64,000 nt of DNA from Gudongella sp046224405 (GCF_046224405.1 NZ_JBJXRK010000005.1:1-64000), one strand, 5' to 3'; shown: positions 16,121-25,172, counted from the first letter of the stretch. Translations and numbers: made by a program. The notes: a model not told the origin generated them from the letters alone.

Positions 16121-18139
16121 ATGTATTTCAACAAAAAGCTACTTAGCATTGCCCTTGCTTTGGTAATGGTTCTCAGTGCCTTTGTAATGCCCGCCGGGGC
16201 TTTTGCAGATGGGCATGAAGTCACCATAACCATTGTGGGAACAACCGACTTGCATGCAAATATCTACAACTATTCCTACGAGGATGGTGTGGATGTTGAG
16301 GACAGGGGAATGGCAAAGGTATACTCGGTCATTCAGGCAATCAGGGAGGAAAATCCAAACACATTGCTGGTGGACAACGGTGACACCGTTCAAGGTACAA
16401 TCCTTTCAGACGACCTGTACAACACAAGATTGGACCTTGCACATCCGGTTATTGATGTGATGAACTTCATGGGGTATGACGCAATGGTTCTTGGAAACCA
16501 CGAGTTCAACTTCGGACTTGACCTGGTTGACAAGATTGTTGATGAGGCAGAATTCCCAATACTTGGAGCAAATGTGAAATATTCCCACAGCGGTGATTAC
16601 TTGACTGGTATTCCTTATGTAATCAAGGAGATTGCCGGAGTAAAGGTTGGAATCCTTGGAATTACAAATCCAAACATCCCAAGATGGGACGGACCAAAGG
16701 TAACGGAGCTGGAATTCATTTATCCTGCCGATTCAGTGGGAGAGCATATTGAAATGATGAAGGATGAGGGAGCAGACCTAATATTTGTAACCTCACACAT
16801 AGGCTATGAGGAGGAGTATGAAGGCTCTGGGGATGGAGCGGAGATTTTCGTGGAAAAATATCCTGAGATAGCAGGAGTACTTACGGGACATGCACATGTC
16901 ACTGAAAGCCAGAAGGTTGGAAACACACTTGTAGGAGCCGCAAGGGATGCAGGAAGACAGGTAGTGAGATTTGACTTTGACCTTGCTATGGAGGACGATG
17001 TATGGATTATTGATGACAGCAGAGTTCAGGTAATTGATGTTGCGGAGTATACAGCAAGTGAAGAGCTGAGGGAATATGCAGCTGAGTACCATCAGAACAC
17101 ACTAGATTTCCTTGTGGATGTAATAGGACAGGTAGAGGAGGATTTTGCACCTCCATCTGAAATTCCTGGAATTCCAGAGGCGCAGATAAGAGATACAGGT
17201 GTAATGGACCTGATTAATATCGCACAGCTTGAGGCCACAGGAGCGGATGTTGCAGGAGCAGCACTTTTCAGCCAGAATTCAAATCTGAGAATGGGGGATG
17301 TAACCTACGCCGACATATTTGAGATCTACAAGTATCCCAATACTCTTATCGGTATTGAGGTAACAGGGGCAGAATTGAAGGATTACATGGAGTGGTCAGC
17401 AAGCTACTACAACACCTATGCACCTGGTGACATCAACATAAGCTTCAACCCCAACATAAGGGGCTACAACTACGACATGTTCCAGGGAGTGGACTACAAG
17501 GTGGATATAACAAAGCCCGCTGGCGAGAGGATAGTTGACCTCATGTTTGAAGGTGAGCCTGTAATGCCAGAGGATACACTTAAGCTTGCCATAAACAACT
17601 ACAGATACGGTGGCCTGAAGAGTATGGGAATCATCAGTGGAGAGCCATATTTTGAGTCTGATCCAAAATCACTTAGAAGCTATATTGCAGATTATATTGC
17701 TGAAAACACCCCTATTGCACCAGTGGTTGACAACAACTGGGAGGTTGTAGGTGCTGATCTTGATCATCCTCTAAGACCATATCTTATTGAAGAGATAAAG
17801 GCTGGAAATCTTGAGCTTCCTGTATCAGAGGATGGAAGAAGCTACAATGCCAAGGCGATAAATGCGGATGATATGATAATGCAGGGCTTGATTCCAGATG
17901 AGGTTCTAGCCGAGTATGGAATTGAAGTTGCCCCGATGGAGCCTGCACCTGAACCGGTTCCAGAGCCTACACCTGAACCACCAAAGGATGATATTGAGTA
18001 TATAGTCAAGCCTGGGGACTGGCTGTCCAAGATTGGAATGGCTTATGGTGTTGACTGGAAGGTATTGGCTGAGTACAATGAACTTTCAAACCCAAATCTG
18101 ATCTTCCCGGGACAGAAGATTATGATACCAAGAAACTAA
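16121..18139 (+). CDS. Secreted 2',3'-cyclic-nucleotide phosphodiesterase/5'-nucleotidase with LysM
   Basis: Surface nucleotidase of the CpdB/YfkN type that would release nucleosides and phosphate from extracellular nucleotides. After a signal peptide (ending GAFADG) the metallophosphatase core shows TTDLHAN, DNGDTVQG, GNHEFNFG, TSHIGYEEEY and TGHAHV, the metal-ligand set for a dinuclear site. A 5'-nucleotidase C-terminal substrate-binding domain follows (about 330-560), then a Pro/Glu linker (EPAPEPVPEPTPEPPK) and one LysM domain (about 625-672, VKPGDWLSKIGMAYGV..FPGQKIMIP) for peptidoglycan binding. ATG at 16121 chosen for spacing from AAGGAGGAA; a TTG at 16118 is in frame. A paralogue lies at 20822. 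Confidence 0.88.
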   Translation: MYFNKKLLSIALALVMVLSAFVMPAGAFADGHEVTITIVGTTDLHANIYNYSYEDGVDVEDRGMAKVYSVIQAIREENPNTLLVDNGDTVQGTILSDDLYNTRLDLAHPVIDVMNFMGYDAMVLGNHEFNFGLDLVDKIVDEAEFPILGANVKYSHSGDYLTGIPYVIKEIAGVKVGILGITNPNIPRWDGPKVTELEFIYPADSVGEHIEMMKDEGADLIFVTSHIGYEEEYEGSGDGAEIFVEKYPEIAGVLTGHAHVTESQKVGNTLVGAARDAGRQVVRFDFDLAMEDDVWIIDDSRVQVIDVAEYTASEELREYAAEYHQNTLDFLVDVIGQVEEDFAPPSEIPGIPEAQIRDTGVMDLINIAQLEATGADVAGAALFSQNSNLRMGDVTYADIFEIYKYPNTLIGIEVTGAELKDYMEWSASYYNTYAPGDINISFNPNIRGYNYDMFQGVDYKVDITKPAGERIVDLMFEGEPVMPEDTLKLAINNYRYGGLKSMGIISGEPYFESDPKSLRSYIADYIAENTPIAPVVDNNWEVVGADLDHPLRPYLIEEIKAGNLELPVSEDGRSYNAKAINADDMIMQGLIPDEVLAEYGIEVAPMEPAPEPVPEPTPEPPKDDIEYIVKPGDWLSKIGMAYGVDWKVLAEYNELSNPNLIFPGQKIMIPRN

Positions 18140-18149
18140 TAATTACAAT

Positions 18150-18184
18150 AAAAGGAGGTTTCCCTCGAGGGAAACCTCCTATTG
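18150..18184. terminator. Shared convergent terminator
   Basis: A perfect 28-base palindrome (AGGAGGTTTCCCTC / GAGGGAAACCTCCT, 18153-18180) lies between convergent genes. The minus strand continues into TTTTATT, so it best fits as terminator of the adhesin gene, and may also serve the nucleotidase. Confidence 0.8.
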
Positions 18185-18195
18185 AGTGCTCCTAG

Positions 18196-20253
18196 TTAAA
18201 ATCTTTTCTTCTTAAGAAACAATCCCAGTGCCATGAAAGCTGCTCCAAATCCTGCAAATACTGCTGGGTCGGAAGCTCCAGTTCTTGGAAGTGTTGCAAG
18301 TGGTGTTACTTCTTCCACAACCTCAACTTCTGGTTCTTCTTCAACAACTATTTCTGGTTCAGGTTCTGGGACAACTGTTGTTTCTGGCAATACCTCGGTA
18401 ATTATTTCCTCTTCCTCTTCTTCAGGCTCTGGTCTAGGTCTAGGTGGTCTGTCATCATCCTCGTCATCCTGTGGTGGACGGAGTCTGTTGATAAATTCAA
18501 CTTCCTCGGAGGAAGCATCTTCAACCTCCACCTCAAGATTATTGTTTGAGAAAAGTCTGAAGTCACTGTTGATTCTGACCTCCCTAACTCTGTAGAGACC
18601 ATCCTCAAGATCATCAAAGGTAACGGTTCCATTGCCAAGGATTGATTTTTCTTCCTTTACCTCCCACTCTTCATCATCATTGAACATTTGAAGTTCGAAG
18701 TAGAATCTTGTGCTGCTGCTAATCCCGTTTCCAAATCTGTTCTGAACGACTTTGGTTACTTCGATTTCTCCTAGCTCAGGAGGTGGAGGAGTATCGTCCT
18801 CTCTTACATTTGTGAACATTACTTCATCCACATCCCCATTAGTTTCAAGAGTGGTTGTTTGTGGATTGTCAGTATCCTCATGAAGCATATATCCATCTGG
18901 AATATTTATTTCTGTAATCCTATATTCACCTAGTGGTAAATCTGTTAGTTTTTCAAATTCTCCACCTTTTAGGATAATAGGACTTTCATCGATTTCAACC
19001 CAATCAAATCCTTCATCATCATTTGCAACCTTTATTTCAATCTTGAATGTGAAATTGGTGTTGTCATCAGTTATTTCTTCGCCTTCCTCGTCAACCAATG
19101 CTTTGGATATCTCTATTTCTCCTAGTTCAGGAGGAGGTGGTGGTGCTTCTTCCAAAACATTTATCAACCAGATTACTTCCTGTCCAGTAGATTCAATTTC
19201 AATTGTTACTGTGTCCTTGTAGACCAAACCATCAAAATCATTTAAGACAGTATAGTTCTTGTTTCCTGATGTGGCAAAGATTGGATCTCCGTAAGTTTTA
19301 CCTTCATGATCAATCTTTGTTTCTGAAAGTGTATAGGTTCCAAATGGAAGATCATCAAATACTACATGCTCACCATTTTCGTCTGGTTCGTTGATGGTTT
19401 TCTCTTCGTCATAATCATTTGGACCAGTCAGTCTTACTGTAAACTTACCGCCGTCAAGGGCTCCAACTATGCTTCCATTTTCCTTCATGATTCTCTTGTG
19501 AACAATAAGGCTTCCAAGTTCTTCATCTTCAGGAACCTTGCTGTTTTCAAAGCCAATCCTTACAAGTCCTTCTTCATCTTCTTCAACAGTTACGGTTACA
19601 TCCTTTTCAGGAGTGTAGATTTCCTTCTGATCATTTGTAAGAAGCTCGACTACATCGTAGGTGCCTGGCTCAACATCCTCAAACAGTGCATATCCACTAC
19701 TGTTAGTTGTGACAGGGCCATATTTTGTTTCATCATTTTGCTGTAATACAAACTTAAATCCTGCAAGGCTCTCTTCATCTTCCATGTCATCAATGGATTT
19801 CTCCACTCTCACATCAGCCTTCTCTGGTGGAGGAGGTGGGATAATCTCATCCAGTTCGAATGAATAATGGGATATTCCATAGGGTTCGTAGGGTTCATTT
19901 CCATTTTCATTCAAGGGTGCTGTAAGCCCAGATTCACTTGATCCCAAGTTTGTGTAAACTCTGTACATGGGGCCTCCTTTTATGGAAACCAGATCAAGTG
20001 ACAGATTATTGGTCTCAAAGCTTAGCTCATCTCCAGATACCTTGAACTTAACCCAGTAGTCCGTAGGACCATCAACATTATTGCCATCCTCATCAAAATA
20101 CCAAGTACTGGATTTGTTTGAATTTTCCTTGTAGGTGTAGCTGTCATTGCCCTCATAATCAATATACTCCGGCACAGCAAAGGATACATGCATGCTCAGT
20201 ATCATCGAGAAAGCTATTAGAAACGTAAGCAGCTTGCTATACTTTCTCATCAT
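18196..20253 (-). CDS. Sortase-anchored adhesin with CnaB/SpaA-type repeats (LPRTG)
   Basis: Cell-wall-anchored surface protein of about 685 residues. It has a signal peptide, an N-terminal region of about 120 residues with no obvious family, then four CnaB/SpaA-like prealbumin domains (each opening with a K near the first strand, such as VRVEKSIDD, LIVHKRIM, IEISKALV, IEVTKVV, and ending near E-x-x and F.N), separated by PPPPPE linkers. An acidic stalk (PEPEEEEEE..VVPEPEPEIVVEEEPEVEV) leads to the sorting signal LPRTG, a hydrophobic helix and KKKRF. Such Lys/Glu/Asn positions often form isopeptide bonds. The ATG at 20253 is preferred (AAGGAG 8 bases upstream) over a GTG at 20262. Two c-di-GMP-I riboswitches lie in its leader. 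No sortase gene is in the window. Confidence 0.88.
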   Translation of the reverse strand: MMRKYSKLLTFLIAFSMILSMHVSFAVPEYIDYEGNDSYTYKENSNKSSTWYFDEDGNNVDGPTDYWVKFKVSGDELSFETNNLSLDLVSIKGGPMYRVYTNLGSSESGLTAPLNENGNEPYEPYGISHYSFELDEIIPPPPPEKADVRVEKSIDDMEDEESLAGFKFVLQQNDETKYGPVTTNSSGYALFEDVEPGTYDVVELLTNDQKEIYTPEKDVTVTVEEDEEGLVRIGFENSKVPEDEELGSLIVHKRIMKENGSIVGALDGGKFTVRLTGPNDYDEEKTINEPDENGEHVVFDDLPFGTYTLSETKIDHEGKTYGDPIFATSGNKNYTVLNDFDGLVYKDTVTIEIESTGQEVIWLINVLEEAPPPPPELGEIEISKALVDEEGEEITDDNTNFTFKIEIKVANDDEGFDWVEIDESPIILKGGEFEKLTDLPLGEYRITEINIPDGYMLHEDTDNPQTTTLETNGDVDEVMFTNVREDDTPPPPELGEIEVTKVVQNRFGNGISSSTRFYFELQMFNDDEEWEVKEEKSILGNGTVTFDDLEDGLYRVREVRINSDFRLFSNNNLEVEVEDASSEEVEFINRLRPPQDDEDDDRPPRPRPEPEEEEEEIITEVLPETTVVPEPEPEIVVEEEPEVEVVEEVTPLATLPRTGASDPAVFAGFGAAFMALGLFLKKKRF

Positions 20254-20401
20254 TATTCTCACTCCTTTTCTTGTTTTTAGACTCTACGCTTGTGAGTCTA
20301 TGTATCGCTTGTGCATGCAGTGGTGTTGCTTGAAATATTTATGTCTTCTTAATTCAACAGTTCATTTCCCATAGGCTTCATCTCCTTATAGTTATCCAAA
20401 C

Positions 20402-20507
20402 AAAAAGCCGCTATGGATTAACATAGCAGCTGAACGGCCATACCCGATGTGGGCTGTAGACTTCAAGCTTTGCGCCCCTGACTTTCGACAGGTTTGCCTT
20501 TGTATGC
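20402..20507 (-). promoter_or_regulatory. c-di-GMP-I riboswitch, proximal copy, with terminator
   Basis: Read on the minus strand the aptamer core shows AAAGGCAAACC, a GAAA tetraloop, GGCGCAAAGC, GUCUACAGCCC and the closing AUGGCC segment, the GEMM-I pattern. The G before GCAAACC and the A of CGCAAAGC, which contact the ligand in studied aptamers, are both kept, favouring c-di-GMP over cGAMP. It is followed by a terminator stem GCTGCTATG / CATAGCGGC and TTTTTG (20402-20431). Second of a tandem pair in the adhesin leader. Confidence 0.85.
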
Positions 20508-20572
20508 TGTAGGCTTAATATTGATTTGGCAAATACATCCCAACACTTACAATTATTTCCTGATTGAATACG

Positions 20573-20676
20573 AAAAGCTGCCATGCTTTCACATAGCAGC
20601 TGAACTATCATAGCCAGATGGCTGTAGACTTCGAGCTTTGCGCCCCCTGCTTTCACAAGGTTTGCCTTTTTATGTT
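20573..20676 (-). promoter_or_regulatory. c-di-GMP-I riboswitch, distal copy, with terminator
   Basis: On the minus strand: AAAAGGCAAACC, GAAA loop, GGGCGCAAAGCUCGAAGUCU, CAGCC, then a terminator stem AGCTGCTATG / CATGGCAGCT followed by TTTTCG (20573-20602). It is about 80% identical to the proximal copy across core and terminator, pointing to duplication. About 65 bases of unstructured A/T-rich sequence separate the two. Confidence 0.85.
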
Positions 20677-20690
20677 TCTCTCTTTACCTA

Positions 20691-20720
20691 TTTATACCAC
20701 CTATTTAAATGGCTAAACAA
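20691..20720 (-). promoter_or_regulatory. Putative promoter of the riboswitch-adhesin transcript
   Basis: On the minus strand TTGTTT (20715-20720) and TATAAA (20691-20696) are separated by 18 bases, immediately upstream of the distal aptamer. Confidence 0.5.
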
Positions 20721-20821
20721 ACATATTATTAAAACATATATTTAAAAAGGTTGGTAAAACGTTGTCATCAGGGGTATATAGTTATTGCGCATTAAAAAGA
20801 TAAATTAAAGGAGGAGAGACA

Positions 20822-22522
20822 ATGTTGAGAAACAAAAGAATCATCGGTATGGTAATGTCATTTGTACTGGTTCTTGGTCTGATGATAATGCCAGCCACGG
20901 CTTCATTCGCTGACGGACATGAGACCCTGACGATTGTCCATGTTAATGATGTACATGGAAGACTTGAAGAGAATGATTTTGACGGCACATTGGGTTATCC
21001 AAAGATGAAGACCTTCCTGGATGGATTGAAGGAAGAGAATCCAAACCTTCTGTTGCTTCATGCAGGAGACTCATTCCACGGTACGATCCCTGCCAACCTG
21101 ACTGAGGGGGAGGCGGTTGTAGAGGTGATGAATGCCATGGAATTCGATGCAATGGTACCAGGTAACCATGATTTCAACTTTGGCTACGAAAGACTGCTTG
21201 AACTTAAGGCAATGGCCGAGTTCGACATTCTCGGGGCCAATGTGGTCAAGGAAGACGGAACCTCAGACTTTGACCCATACATGGTATATGAGATGGAGAA
21301 TGGAATGAGAGTTGGAGTGTTCGGTATAGCCACCGAGGGGACCAAGACAAAGTCACATCCCAACAATACAATAGGAATAGAGTTCGCTGATGTTATCGAG
21401 ACGGGAAATGCAGCTGTTGAGGCTCTTACCGAGATGGAGGTTGACCTTATAGTCGCACTTATACACCTTGGGATTGACGGATCGTCAGTTGACACAGCCT
21501 ACACCCTGGCAGACAATGTTGAAGGCATAGACCTTATAGTGGATGGTCACAGCCATCATGTTACAGGCGAGGAGAGAAATGGTGCATATATTGTACAGGC
21601 TGGAAACTATTTGAGCCACATTGGAGTTGTAAAGGTATCCATGGTTGATGGAGTACCGGTATTCGAATCGACCCAACATCCGTATGAAGACCTTAAGGGG
21701 CTTGTGGCAGATGAGTATATAGCTGGATTGATTGAGGAAACCACTGCACCAATCGAGGAGATGCAGGAGGAGGTAGTAGGAAGCACTACTGTAGCCCTTG
21801 ACGGTCTGAGAGACAATGTTAGATCAGGTGAAACAAACCTGGGTAATCTTATCACCGATGCCATGATAGTTGCATCAGGAGCGGATGTTGCCCTTACAAA
21901 TGGTGGTGGAATCAGGGCAAGCATTGAAGCGGGAGATATTACCCTAGGTGATGTATTGACTGCATTCCCATTCACAAATGTATTAACAAACATTGAAGTG
22001 ACCGGAGCAGAGCTTATGGCAGCTTTGGAGCATGGAGTCAAGGACTACCCTGCTACAGCTGGACACTTCCCACATGTAAGTGGAATGAGCTATATCTTTG
22101 ATCCAAACCAGGAGGTGGGATCAAGAATAACCCAGCTTATGATAGGTGAAGAGCCTGTTGACATGGAAGCAACCTATACACTGGTAACAAATGACTTCCT
22201 TGCTGCAGGTGGAGACGGCTACACAATGTTCGAAGGCAAGGAAATCCTTGCATACTCAGGTCTTCTTTCAGAGGTTCTTGAAGCTTATCTAAGAGCTAAT
22301 CCTGAGGTAAGCCCGGCAATAGAAGGCAGAATAGTTGCCCTTCCATTGGTTGAGACTCCCGAGCCAGCACCAGCTGACATAGCCTATACAGTTAAGTCAG
22401 GAGACTGGTTGTCCAAGATTGGTAGAGCATATGGAGTGGACTGGAGAGTTCTTGCAGAGTATAACAGCCTTGCAAATCCACATCTGATCTTCCCAGGCCA
22501 GATTATAATGATACCACAATAG
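20822..22522 (+). CDS. Secreted 5'-nucleotidase (UshA-like) with LysM
   Basis: The 566-residue paralogue of the 16121 gene is closer to UshA-type 5'-nucleotidases. After the signal peptide (ending SFADG) come NDVHGRLEE, HAGDSFHGT, GNHDFNFG, ALIHLGIDG and DGHSHHV, the five metal-binding motifs. The C-terminal nucleotidase domain includes TNGGGIRASIEAGDITLGDV, and the protein ends with a LysM (VKSGDWLSKIGRAYGVDW..FPGQIIMIP) nearly identical to that of its paralogue. The pair flanks the LPRTG adhesin, suggesting local duplication. AAAGGAGGAG ribosome site; possible promoter TTGGTA-18-TATATA at 20751-20780 (weak). Confidence 0.9.
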   Translation: MLRNKRIIGMVMSFVLVLGLMIMPATASFADGHETLTIVHVNDVHGRLEENDFDGTLGYPKMKTFLDGLKEENPNLLLLHAGDSFHGTIPANLTEGEAVVEVMNAMEFDAMVPGNHDFNFGYERLLELKAMAEFDILGANVVKEDGTSDFDPYMVYEMENGMRVGVFGIATEGTKTKSHPNNTIGIEFADVIETGNAAVEALTEMEVDLIVALIHLGIDGSSVDTAYTLADNVEGIDLIVDGHSHHVTGEERNGAYIVQAGNYLSHIGVVKVSMVDGVPVFESTQHPYEDLKGLVADEYIAGLIEETTAPIEEMQEEVVGSTTVALDGLRDNVRSGETNLGNLITDAMIVASGADVALTNGGGIRASIEAGDITLGDVLTAFPFTNVLTNIEVTGAELMAALEHGVKDYPATAGHFPHVSGMSYIFDPNQEVGSRITQLMIGEEPVDMEATYTLVTNDFLAAGGDGYTMFEGKEILAYSGLLSEVLEAYLRANPEVSPAIEGRIVALPLVETPEPAPADIAYTVKSGDWLSKIGRAYGVDWRVLAEYNSLANPHLIFPGQIIMIPQ

Positions 22523-22542
22523 AAAACAACCATAGTATATCT

Positions 22543-22576
22543 GAGGGGCGAGAGCCCCTCTAATTTTTTTGTCTTT
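22543..22576 (+). terminator. Intrinsic terminator
   Basis: Stem GAGGGGC-GAGA-GCCCCTC followed by TAATTTTTTTGTC after the 5'-nucleotidase gene. Confidence 0.9.
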
Positions 22577-22642
22577 TTTTGAATCTGCATAGGTACATTT
22601 TCCTCCCTTATGCAATGTAATAGGTAGAAGGGAGGTGAGACA

Positions 22643-22864
22643 ATGGCGATAGAAGTTATGGCGGAAAAGAGAACCTTGAAGCTTGAGCTGGATGCCGGGA
22701 TGGTAGACGGCAAACAGAGGATTTCTTCAAAATCCTACAGCAATGTCAAGCTGGATGCTACGGATGACAATATCCATGCATCTGGAGAGGCATTGGCAGG
22801 ACTGCAGGAGCTTCCACTTATGAAGGTCAAGAAGGTGGAGGAATCTGTAATCACAAATGTTTAG
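22643..22864 (+). CDS. DUF1659 family small protein
   Basis: The 73-residue protein matches the pattern of DUF1659 proteins: short N-terminal strand, LELDAGMVDGKQRISSKSYSNVKLDATDDNIHASGEALAGL, basic C-terminal strand. These are widespread in spore-forming Firmicutes and commonly sit beside DUF2922 and YvrJ genes, as here. No biochemical role is established that I know of. GGGAGGTGA ribosome site. Confidence 0.8.
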   Translation: MAIEVMAEKRTLKLELDAGMVDGKQRISSKSYSNVKLDATDDNIHASGEALAGLQELPLMKVKKVEESVITNV

Positions 22865-22898
22865 TAAACGTAGGCTTTTCTAACAAGGGGGTGAAAGG

Positions 22899-23117
22899 AT
22901 GGTAAAGACAAAGCTAGAAATGGACTTTCTGGATGATCAGAACAAGAATTACAGGATCAGCATCAATGAACCAAGAGCTGATATTACGGACATGGAGGTT
23001 TTTGCAGTAATGGATACACTTCTTGGTGCTGGGATTTTTCAGTCTAGAAACGGCGATTTGGTCGAAAAAGTGGGAGCAAGGGTTGTAACCACTACAGTTG
23101 ATGAGATGACAGTTTAG
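22899..23117 (+). CDS. DUF2922 family small protein
   Basis: The 72-residue protein has the DUF2922 features: KLEMDFLDDQNKNYRISINEPRADIT near the start and a conserved Asp-Met-Glu-Val segment, then a beta strand end. It lies 34 bases after the DUF1659 gene with an AAGGGGGTGA site, so they are an operon with the YvrJ gene. Function unknown. Confidence 0.8.
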   Translation: MVKTKLEMDFLDDQNKNYRISINEPRADITDMEVFAVMDTLLGAGIFQSRNGDLVEKVGARVVTTTVDEMTV

Positions 23118-23119
23118 AA

Positions 23120-23143
23120 ATAGGGCCTCAGGGCCCTTTTTCC
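23120..23143 (+). terminator. Terminator or attenuator inside the small-protein operon
   Basis: Stem AGGGCC-TCAG-GGCCCT followed by TTTTCC lies between the DUF2922 and YvrJ genes. It may reduce, rather than abolish, expression of the last gene. Confidence 0.6.
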
Positions 23144-23166
23144 ATATCCAGCAAGGGGGTGAAGAG

Positions 23167-23304
23167 GTGGAGGATATCTATTCCAGTGTTGCCAATCTTG
23201 GGTTTCCAATTGTTATCTCAGTCTATCTTCTGGTCAGGATAGAAGGGAAGCTGGACGAGCTCACAAAGAGCATCACTGAACTGGCTAATGTAATAGCAAA
23301 ATAA
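23167..23304 (+). CDS. YvrJ family small membrane protein
   Basis: A 45-residue frame from a GTG at 23167: EDIYSSVANLGFPIVISVYL then LVRIEGKLDELTKSITELANVIAK. A single helix with GFPI..SVYLLVR followed by an amphipathic EGKLDELTKSITEL segment is the YvrJ pattern. The ribosome site is AGGGGGTG about 6 bases upstream. Third member of the DUF1659-DUF2922-YvrJ group. Its conserved co-occurrence suggests a joint role at the membrane, but none is known. Confidence 0.8.
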   Translation: MEDIYSSVANLGFPIVISVYLLVRIEGKLDELTKSITELANVIAK

Positions 23305-23307
23305 ACT

Positions 23308-23346
23308 AAAGAGTTGAAAGCTTGAATTTCAAGCTTTCAACTCTTT
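23308..23346. terminator. Bidirectional terminator
   Basis: A long near-perfect palindrome (AAGAGTTGAAAGCTTGAA / TTCAAGCTTTCAACTCTT) lies between convergent genes. The right arm overlaps the last codons of the minus-strand gene ending at 23337. Confidence 0.85.
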
Positions 23347-25172
23347 TGTGATAGTACCTCTTCCACAAAAACCTTGACCATTTTAGGATCAAGCTGTGTC
23401 CCTGCAGATTGGTTGAGTATCTGGATTGCTGAAGCCCTTTCCAATGGTTCCTTGTAGGGTCTTTCCCCTGTCAATGCTTCATAGGTGTCTGAAACCGCAA
23501 TGATTCTTGACAGGAGTGGTATTTCCTCTCCCTTCAGACCTTCGGGATATCCTGTGCCATCCCATCGCTCATGATGATGGAGGACTATCTCCGCAAGATA
23601 AGCGTATTCGTCTGTGCTCTTTAAAATCTGATAACTGGCCTCAGGGTGCTGTTTGATAAGCTCAAATTCTGATTGATTCAAGGGCTCAGGTTTGTTTAAA
23701 AGTTCTGCAGGAAGGATTATCTTTCCAATATCGTGCAGTTCTCCCGCCTTTTGAACATCATCAGCTATCCTTCCACCATAGCCCATTGCAAGGGCTAGCT
23801 GTCTGCTGTAATCTGAGACCTTTCTCGTGTGATACATTTCCAAACCGTATTTCTTATTAATATTGTCCAATATGAGCTCAATGGTCTTTCTTCTAAAGGA
23901 CTTTCCATCCTTGAGCTTGTTCCGGTACATCATAGAATCCGCTTCCTTCATAACTTCTTGTATATCCTTATCTGGATGATTTTTGATTGAGTACCCAATA
24001 GCCACTGAAACAAGTACTGAGTCAAGATCAGCTTCAGTGGCTGTTTTCTCGATTCTCTTCTTTATTTTTTCTGCATCAGAGCGATCGGTTTTTGGTAGCA
24101 AAATGATAAATTCATCTCCTCCGGTCCTTCCAATTATATCATCCTCACGACAGACCTTCTTTATAGCTTCCGATACAGACACTAGAACCTGGTCGCCAGT
24201 GTGATGCCCAAACGCATCATTTGTAAGCTTGAGGCCATTAACATCCAGCGTCATTATTGTAAAGGGATAGTTTCTTTTGGTATCCAGTCTCTTGACTGAG
24301 TCTTCAATATAGCGCCTGTTGTAAAGCCCTGTCAGGTGATCATGGAAACTAAGGAAACTAATCCTCTTTGATTCTTCTTTGCTTTGGGATATGTCCCTGG
24401 CAAATCCAACAACAAGGGAATGGTCGCTGTCAAAAAGAGAGGAAACTATCTCAATGTCATAGGTGGCGCCATCCTTTTTCCTATGTACTGTTTCAAATCT
24501 GTCCTTTCCTTCTGTAAGGATCCTATTAATTCGCTTCTCTATAGCTGTTCTGTTCTCGGTAATTTCAAGATCTTCAATATTCATTTTCAAAAGCTCTTCT
24601 CTTGAATAACCACTCATTTCACAGAATGCAGAATTAAAATCATAGAAATTACCATCCTTGTCCACCACCCAAAAGGCATCAAGAGAAGTTTCCAGGATGG
24701 CTCTTAGATATCTCTTGCTCTCGCTTAGTTCAAGCTCAACATTGTGACGTTTTGTTATGTCACGGATTATTGCCACGATTCCTACTATATTATGATTATC
24801 ATCAAAATACGGCGATTTGATGATTTCAAGCTTAACCCTTTCTCCAGACGATTTCCTGCCCCAGATTTCATATCTTTGAGACTGGAGGGTTTGGAGTATC
24901 TGTCTATCCTCATCTACAAACCTTGCAGCTATTTCAGGTCTATGCAAATCATATTCCCTAAGTCCCATAATTTCATCAATGGATTTTCCAAGGTGATCTG
25001 CATATGCCTGGTTGCAGTGTATGTATACTCCATCCCTATTTTTAAAGAATATCATATCCTCTGTTGAATTGAGTATTGCATGGAACATAGAGGACTGTCC
25101 GAAAAGGGTGTCCTTGCTATACCCATTTGGATGATCTTTTGGTGTAATGGTTTTATATTCATTCGGATTCAT
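23337..25172 (-). CDS. PAS-PAS-GGDEF-HD-GYP signalling protein
   Basis: Cytosolic c-di-GMP enzyme of 611 residues with no membrane segment. Two PAS domains (about 30-145 and 155-270, the latter ending GFARDISQSKEES) precede a GGDEF domain (about 280-420) with intact GRTGGDEF and DHLTGLYNRR, predicted diguanylate cyclase. The C-terminal HD-GYP domain (about 430-600) has HTRKVSDYS, HDIGK, HPEASYQ, HHHERWDGTGYP and the LSRIIAVSDTYEALT helix, all catalytic ligands present, predicted c-di-GMP phosphodiesterase. A protein able both to make and break c-di-GMP beside four c-di-GMP aptamers is a likely local controller. PAS ligands cannot be told. GGGGAGG ribosome site. Confidence 0.92.
   Translation of the reverse strand: MNPNEYKTITPKDHPNGYSKDTLFGQSSMFHAILNSTEDMIFFKNRDGVYIHCNQAYADHLGKSIDEIMGLREYDLHRPEIAARFVDEDRQILQTLQSQRYEIWGRKSSGERVKLEIIKSPYFDDNHNIVGIVAIIRDITKRHNVELELSESKRYLRAILETSLDAFWVVDKDGNFYDFNSAFCEMSGYSREELLKMNIEDLEITENRTAIEKRINRILTEGKDRFETVHRKKDGATYDIEIVSSLFDSDHSLVVGFARDISQSKEESKRISFLSFHDHLTGLYNRRYIEDSVKRLDTKRNYPFTIMTLDVNGLKLTNDAFGHHTGDQVLVSVSEAIKKVCREDDIIGRTGGDEFIILLPKTDRSDAEKIKKRIEKTATEADLDSVLVSVAIGYSIKNHPDKDIQEVMKEADSMMYRNKLKDGKSFRRKTIELILDNINKKYGLEMYHTRKVSDYSRQLALAMGYGGRIADDVQKAGELHDIGKIILPAELLNKPEPLNQSEFELIKQHPEASYQILKSTDEYAYLAEIVLHHHERWDGTGYPEGLKGEEIPLLSRIIAVSDTYEALTGERPYKEPLERASAIQILNQSAGTQLDPKMVKVFVEEVLSQKS

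Noticed and set aside
22397..22713. Minus-strand frames of 72 and 109 codons across the end of the 5'-nucleotidase gene
   Set aside because: They run through the LysM coding region and its terminator in antisense, and have no ribosome site or domain.
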